A stretch of DNA of 13,554 nucleotides from Cruorifilaria tuberocauda (Eukaryota > Nematoda > Chromadorea > Rhabditida > Onchocercidae): assembly GCA_013365365.1 (NCBI GenBank), contig JABVXU010000965.1, positions 1-13,554 on the forward strand, in the 5' to 3' direction. Numbering within the stretch: position 1 is the stretch's first letter; each line of letters begins with the position of its first letter. Of this stretch, positions 9,101 through 13,554 are shown piece by piece. The position numbers and the translations under genes are program-made. The notes below the pieces were generated by a model, which worked only from the letters and a program-made list of their open reading frames with translations, was not told the DNA's origin and made no database searches.

Positions 9101-9401
9101 ATCAATAAGAGTTATTGATTAGCAACTCATAAAATGTTTCTGAAGTATTGTTAATTAAAATATCATTTAAATTTAAAGATTGTTGAATCGACGAAAAATG
9201 ACTTCATGATCATTTCTACTACGTAAGAAGTCATAAAGACATTAGAAAAAAAACCAATAACCAATTAATTACGTGAGAAGCACTAATTAGACTACCGAAA
9301 TACAACCACCCACAACAAGCTTACAAAATAGGCTTTAAATCAAATAAAAACGAAGAAACTGTCAAAAACGCGGTCGCATGCATTCATAGTCAAAAAACTT
9401 T
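9101..9401. promoter_or_regulatory. Probable ZPR1 upstream/promoter region
   Basis: The non-coding stretch directly above the ZPR1 ATG. Parts of it, near 9290-9380, are less AT-rich than the DNA further up (for example ACGCGGTCGCATGC at 9368-9381). No TATA box, spliced-leader gene or known factor site can be assigned. If the plus-strand exon candidate at 9402 is real, this is a bidirectional promoter of about 300 bp. Promoter role is inferred from position only. Confidence 0.4.
9119..9130 (-). promoter_or_regulatory. Possible three-codon upstream ORF in the ZPR1 leader
   Basis: ATG AGT TGC TAA ends 18 nt before the ZPR1 ATG. It matters only if the transcript begins above 9130. A trans-splice-like acceptor ACTTCAG (CAG at 9140-9142) would keep it in the leader. 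Both are pattern-level observations. Confidence 0.3.
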
Positions 9402-9438
9402 ATGAAATCTGATATCCCAGACGAAAATTTGCGCGAAA
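9402..9438 (+). CDS. Candidate divergent first coding exon (doubtful)
   Basis: An ATG that is the first after an in-frame TAG (9387-9389) opens MKSDIPDENLRE and then meets a strong donor, GTAAGTT (9439-9445), in phase 1. It points away from ZPR1, about 300 bp from its start. The next strong acceptor, TTTTTCAG ending at 10135, is phase-compatible but leads only to a short Lys/Arg-rich tail with a stop at 10198. The product is unrecognised and no further coding exon was found. A chance match is quite possible. Confidence 0.18.
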
Positions 9439-9445
9439 GTAAGTT

Positions 9446-10135
9446 CTGTTTAATATTTAAGAAACTTTTTTGACCGTTCAAAATGGTTGGCATGTCTCTC
9501 ATTGTTTTTCATTTCCCTTAAAATAGATTTCTGCATTTTTGATTTATTATTTTTGTCAATCAAACTACGTCAAAATACGTCATTTGCTGAGATTTAAAAT
9601 GAGCTGAAAGCTTTTAATCCATTATTGTTACATGCCAAAATTAATCTCAAACATGCTACTAATTAATTAAAACTTTGTAAAGTAGAATATTGATGATTTA
9701 GCTGTTTATAAAACTTTTTTTAAATAAGCATTCTAGATATTTTTATTGATTTTACTAAATTAGGACTAAGCAAACATCGCTTTTTTTTTATTGTTCATTC
9801 GCAATTAGCTTTTAATATTTATTAGAGTCAAAAGTGTTTGCAGTTAGATATTGTCGTAATCAATAAAAAAAGCTTTAATGAAGTTTTCACCAAAAAAAAT
9901 TTTTACTTTATTTAAAAATTAGTAACTTTAAATAAACTTAATCTTTTTTTCTTAATCAATTTTAATCAGTGATAAAATGTTAACTTTGAAATTATTCGAT
10001 ATTTGGTTTTTCTTTAAGCTTTACTTTCCTCTTATATTTACTGCTTCAATTTATTAATTATAAATGCATTTACAGTCTGTTAGCTTCGTTGTGCTACCGT
10101 TTAATAATGGAATTTAATTAATTCATATTTTTCAG
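9446..10135. other. Intergenic stretch above ZPR1, nothing firm
   Basis: AT-rich DNA with several acceptor-like AG sites on the plus strand (for example TTTACAG ending 10075 and TTTTTCAG ending 10135). No open segment with recognisable protein content was found. Confidence 0.6.
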
Positions 10136-10144
10136 TAAAAAAGC

Positions 10145-10189
10145 AAAAAAAAAGGGGAGAAAAAGAGAGAAAAAGAAGAAAAAGAGAAA
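10145..10189. repeat. Polypurine tract
   Basis: 45 nt without a pyrimidine (AAAAGAGAGAAAAAGAAG-like). It is followed at 10231-10250 by the hairpin AAGTTAAT-ATAA-ATTAACTT and then a pyrimidine-rich run to 10282. Confidence 0.85.
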
Positions 10190-10283
10190 TGGAAAGATGA
10201 GGGAAAAGAAATAAATCAAGTTCTAGAAAGAAGTTAATATAAATTAACTTTTCTTCTTTCAACTTTATTTCTATTTTCTCTCA

Positions 10284-10565
10284 TGGAGAAACGAAATATG
10301 CCATTTCCGCTAAGCTGATCATTCAGATCTAATTAGCATTAAGCTGAAAATTTCGTTAGATAAAATGCAATCAAACATTGAATGTAATTATTTTAGTTGT
10401 AAATCGAATTTTTACTTCATTTTATTTCTCACAATAAATATCCATGAAACATTGAAAGTATTAAAACTTGATAATTTTTTTTTTTTCAATTTTTGTTTTA
10501 AATTAATGTTACTAATCGGTAACGATATCATAAGATCTGATCGGAGCGATTTATTGCTTTAATCT
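10284..10565. other. AT-rich stretch, nothing recognised
   Basis: Leads into the minisatellite. The 65-codon frame at 10365-10562 has no coding character. Confidence 0.6.
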
Positions 10566-11036
10566 ATGATGATATTAGTGTGATATCTGATAATATTAGT
10601 GTGAATTTGTTAATATTAATCTGATAATACTACCTATGATAATATTAGTATGATATCTGATAATATTAGTCTGATAACACTACCTATGATGATATTAGTA
10701 TGATATCTGATAATATTAGTCTGATAATACTACCTATGATAATATTAGTATGATATCTGATAATATTAGTCTGATAATGCTGTCCATGATAATATCAGTG
10801 TGAGTCTGATAATACTAGTCTGATAACACTACCTATGATAATATTAGTATGATATCTGATAATATTAGTCTGATAATACTGTCCATGATAATATTAGTAT
10901 GAATCTAACATTAGTCTATAATACTGCCTATAATAATATTAGGTGATATTTGATAATAATATTAGTGTGAATCTTATAATACTGCCCATGATAATATTAA
11001 TGTGAAATCTGATAATATTAATCTGATAATACTATA
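10566..11036. repeat. Minisatellite, 50-bp unit, degenerate flanks
   Basis: The clear units start at 10621, 10671, 10721, 10771, 10820 and 10870. They begin CTGATAATACTACCTATGAT and end TGATATCTGATAATATTAGT. Within each, the 13-mer TGATAATATTAGT recurs twice and a related CTGATAATACTACC once, so the 50-mer itself grew from a shorter motif. Variant TGTCCATGAT occurs in the fourth and sixth units. Both ends decay gradually. Confidence 0.95.
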
Positions 11037-11040
11037 ATAC

Positions 11041-11881
11041 TCGCTACTGAATGTTTAGTTGTTTGCTAAACAAGGCAATAAATTGCTTCGGTAGTTGTTT
11101 AATGTAATTTTGAAAGTTATCACATTGAATTAACTTTTAGTGCAATTTTTAGCATGAAGGAAAAATGGGTAGCAAGTATTTCTAATATTAATCAATCTAA
11201 AATAATTTATATATTACAGCTTTAGAAATGATTGAAATTGAAGTTAAATTGCTATCAACAATTTAATTCCTCACTTTTTGCCGTCGAAGAGTTCTATGTA
11301 TATATCTGCAATAAGTTTTATACAAATAAAAGAGAACGGAAAAAAAGGTTTGATGATATGCAATGATAAGTGATAAATGATAATATGCAATCAGTGTATT
11401 CTCATAAAATTCCTCCAGGCGAATTTTGAGCTAATTTTACGATAATTTTAATTTATTTTGATTAACTAAAACTTATAAATAATGGTGTACGTGGAAGTTT
11501 ATGATTTGTTATTTATTTAAATTATAATGATTGTACGATTGCTGTAACATTTTTAGTTTTACCTGCTCATCTACGGATATGATTATGATATATGCTTCTG
11601 ATACTTAGAAGAAGAGTCATTAATTAAAGTTTAATTACTTTCTAGTAATCGAACAAAGTTTAATAATAATATTTAATATCGCATCCAGATATTTTCATCC
11701 GTTTAGCATTTTCCACGGTAGATTTCATAGATTTCAAGAGTGCCAAAATTTCTAAGGTATAAAGTTGCTTTAAGTTACTTTAATCAATCTTTGCTTTATC
11801 ATGCATAATATTTAGATATCCGTTATATGTTATACTTTAACTGCATAAGTTCTAAAAAATGATCAAACGTTGTTGGCTTAC
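11041..11881. other. Intergenic stretch, nothing recognised
   Basis: AT-rich with occasional less biased words. It contains no supportable gene or ordered repeat. Confidence 0.6.
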
Positions 11882-11959
11882 CTGGAGATGATTAATTAAT
11901 GTGAAACGTTGAAGTTGACGATAAATTTGACGTAGAGATTTGCAAGCATTCAAATATCA
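11882..11959 (-). other. Isolated consensus splice donor with open segment
   Basis: On the minus strand CTCCAG|GTAAGCC is a textbook donor (GT at 11881-11880). The frame before it is open for about 25 codons and reads NACKSLRQIYRQLQRFTLIN then HLQ. No acceptor or in-frame ATG was found upstream, and no family is recognised. It could be an untranslated or unknown exon, or chance. Confidence 0.15.
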
Positions 11960-12448
11960 TTGTAATAGGATGAGTTTAAAGTGAAATTTTAAAAATGTTT
12001 TAAAAAGAAATTATAGTTATATATTCATTTACTTTAAACTACTTTGATTGCTTGATTTTATCTAAAATTTATTTAACTTTAATCACTGAGCATTGTTTTG
12101 TTTTTTTTCTCCAATATATTAAATATATATACAAAAAAATAAAATTTAACTTTTAATTTTATTTAATTTTTTTAATTCAACTTTAGAAAAGCTACTTTAA
12201 TTAATTATTAAAGTAATTTTACCATAAGTTAAATTTTATCGATTATTAAATATCAATATTTTAAATCTGTTTTTCATTCTTTAAATAGCATTTTGTTTGT
12301 GTTTTTTTGTTCTTTTTTATCAGCTAAAATTGATCTTTAGCTTTTTCTATTTCTTCTATTATTTGATTTATGCAGCATTTTCAATAATTATCGAAAACAA
12401 AATTTTCCTCGCAAATATTCCGTAATCTTTGAATTATTTTTGAAATAA
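11960..12448. other. AT-rich intergenic stretch
   Basis: Dominated by TTTTAATTTAATTTT-type sequence. No gene or ordered repeat is supportable. Confidence 0.65.
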
Positions 12449-12474
12449 ATTGACCTTTATTACGAAAGGTCAAT
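12449..12474. repeat. Hairpin, 10-bp arms, 6-nt loop
   Basis: ATTGACCTTT and AAAGGTCAAT flank the loop ATTACG. Its right half overlaps the first copy of the 37-bp direct repeat. A smaller hairpin, TTAACC-CCTT-GGTTAA, lies at 12505-12520. Confidence 0.8.
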
Positions 12475-12569
12475 ATTAATTTGGCTATCAATTGTTGGAA
12501 CAAATTAACCCCTTGGTTAAATAAATAATATTTACGAAAGGTTATTGTTAATTTAGCTGTCAATTGTTG
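12461..12569. repeat. Pair of 37-bp direct repeats, 72 bp apart
   Basis: Copies at 12461-12497 and 12533-12569 both run from TACGAAAGGT to CAATTGTTG with a few substitutions. They could be an old local duplication or short repeat-element remnants. Confidence 0.8.
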
Positions 12570-12892
12570 CTAGAGCTATTCAAATTTCATGATTTTTAAT
12601 TCGTTCAAATGCCACATTTTATTGATTTTATAAATTAATAGCACTGATAAGGAAAAAAACAACTCTATCATTTATGTGTTATTTACTTAGCTTTCTTTTT
12701 AAAAAGTAATGAGAGAAGAAGAGAGGTAATTTGTAGAGTAAATAAGCTATGATATAAAAATTTATAAGGAAAATATCATAGAAAATGGATTAATTCACTG
12801 TTTTCAGCAATGATGCAATCTTCAATTCCCATTGGAATTGTTAACGTTGATAGCTAATATTGAAAAGCACTGGGAATTTTTCATTTCTTATT

Positions 12893-13035
12893 GCTTATAT
12901 AGCTTATAGCTTAAAATAGCTTAAATCATTCAATACTACAATGCTTATAGCTTAAATCATTTTATACTTTAATTTCATTGATTACTTCAATTTCATTAAA
13001 TACTTTAATTTTTCTTAATTTTATTCAATTTCATC
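12893..13035. repeat. Short irregular repeats (GCTTATAGCTTAAAT, ACTTTAATTTCATT)
   Basis: GCTTATAGCTTAAA occurs at about 12902 and 12943, followed by several ACTTYAATTTCATT copies. Non-coding and irregular. Confidence 0.6.
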
Positions 13036-13110
13036 AGTCAGTGATAAATGCAATAAATAATAATTATTATTATTTTCTTTTATTATTATATTTTGTTTTT
13101 ATTTTTTGGC

Positions 13111-13277
13111 ATTTGTGAAAAATTATCATTATTGATTAGTGATTGATAAACTTATGCTATTGGGATTTGTGAAAAATTATCATTATTGATTAGTGATTGA
13201 TAAACTTATGCTATTGGGATTTGTGAAAAATTATCAAAAATTATCATTATTGATTAGTGATTGATAATCAATCACTA
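13111..13277. repeat. 54-bp tandem repeat, three copies, ending in a palindrome
   Basis: Copies start ATTTGTGAAAAATTATC at 13111, 13165 and 13219. The first two are nearly identical, so the duplication is recent. The third carries a 10-bp internal duplication of AAAAATTATC and then departs at an inverted repeat (13255-13277), whose arms TAGTGATTGAT and ATCAATCACTA surround one A. Confidence 0.95.
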
Positions 13278-13481
13278 GAATATGTTATTTTTATTTTGTT
13301 AAAGATTATTAAAGATGAAATTTTATTACCATTTCATAAATGCTATATTTTTCTTCTCTTATAATTCTTCGTTTCTATGACGCAATTATTTTTAGCGAAT
13401 TAAAATATCTTGAGCAACATTACGATGATATCATTATATATCAATATAATAAAATCATTTCCATAGTAAAAAGTATAATAA

Positions 13482-13554
13482 AATGAATGAATAAATAAAT
13501 AAGTAAATGACAAATATTAAATAAATGAATAAGTAAATAGCAAATAATAAATAA
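13482..13554. repeat. (AATA)n-like low-complexity repeat at window edge
   Basis: Interrupted AATGAATAAATAAATAAGTA units, including a doubled block AATAAGTAAATrnCAAATA. It runs off the end of the window. Confidence 0.85.

Noticed and set aside
9402..9471. Unspliced reading of the 9402 ATG as a small ORF of 23 codons
   Set aside because: It reads through a strong donor into AT-rich DNA and ends quickly. If anything here is real, it is the spliced form.
12381..12563. Minus-strand 60-codon frame with a repeated TFRK/KLILTFRN-like pattern
   Set aside because: The internal similarity comes from the 37-bp DNA repeats. There is no family match or splice context.
13111..13277. Regular repeats that might suggest a CRISPR array
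   Set aside because: The copies are head to tail with no unique spacers, in eukaryotic DNA. It is an ordinary tandem repeat.
1..13554. tRNA, rRNA, spliced-leader RNA genes or transposon proteins
   Set aside because: No T-arm plus cloverleaf, no spliced-leader sequence, and no transposase or reverse-transcriptase motifs were found by eye. A model-based search could still reveal divergent cases.

Overview
This window looks like nuclear DNA of a nematode. The evidence is very AT-rich DNA, many simple repeats, and one multi-exon gene with short introns that mostly end in TTTCAG-type acceptors. The encoded protein most resembles nematode and other animal ZPR1 proteins. A spirurid or filarial worm would fit the base composition and intron sizes, but that is inference. 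Nothing bacterial, viral or organellar was recognised.

One gene is well supported. It is a complete ZPR1 homologue on the minus strand, from the ATG at 9100 down to the stop at 5576. It has ten coding exons (1,356 coding bases including the stop) and encodes 451 residues, close to the usual length of animal ZPR1. I assembled it by hand: every junction obeys GT..AG, phases match, and the joined protein aligns end to end with the family. Both four-cysteine zinc fingers have the same C-X2-C-X25-C-X2-C spacing. ZPR1 is a conserved eukaryotic protein, reported to bind translation factor eEF1A and assist its folding, and to shuttle to the nucleus.

Layout: 1-1000 is AT-rich DNA with four long CT or GA tracts. 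1000-2760 is extremely AT-rich, with a degenerate 35-bp tandem repeat. 2760-3100 is slightly richer in GC and holds one doubtful small ORF. 3150-3345 is a trinucleotide-like repeat, and 3346-5575 is intergenic with no supportable gene. 5576-9100 is the ZPR1 gene. 9101-9440 is its probable promoter, with a doubtful divergent first exon on the plus strand. 9440-10560 is intergenic and contains a purine tract. 10566-11036 is a degenerate minisatellite with a 50-bp unit. 11040-13554 is AT-rich intergenic DNA with an isolated splice-donor-like site, paired direct repeats with a hairpin, a 54-bp tandem repeat ending in a palindrome, and a 4-bp-type repeat at the edge.

No new multi-gene system is visible. 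The most interesting points are an in-frame alternative acceptor that would insert 18 hydrophobic residues into the second ZPR1 zinc finger, the different intron positions in the two halves of this internally duplicated protein, and the possible head-to-head transcript upstream.
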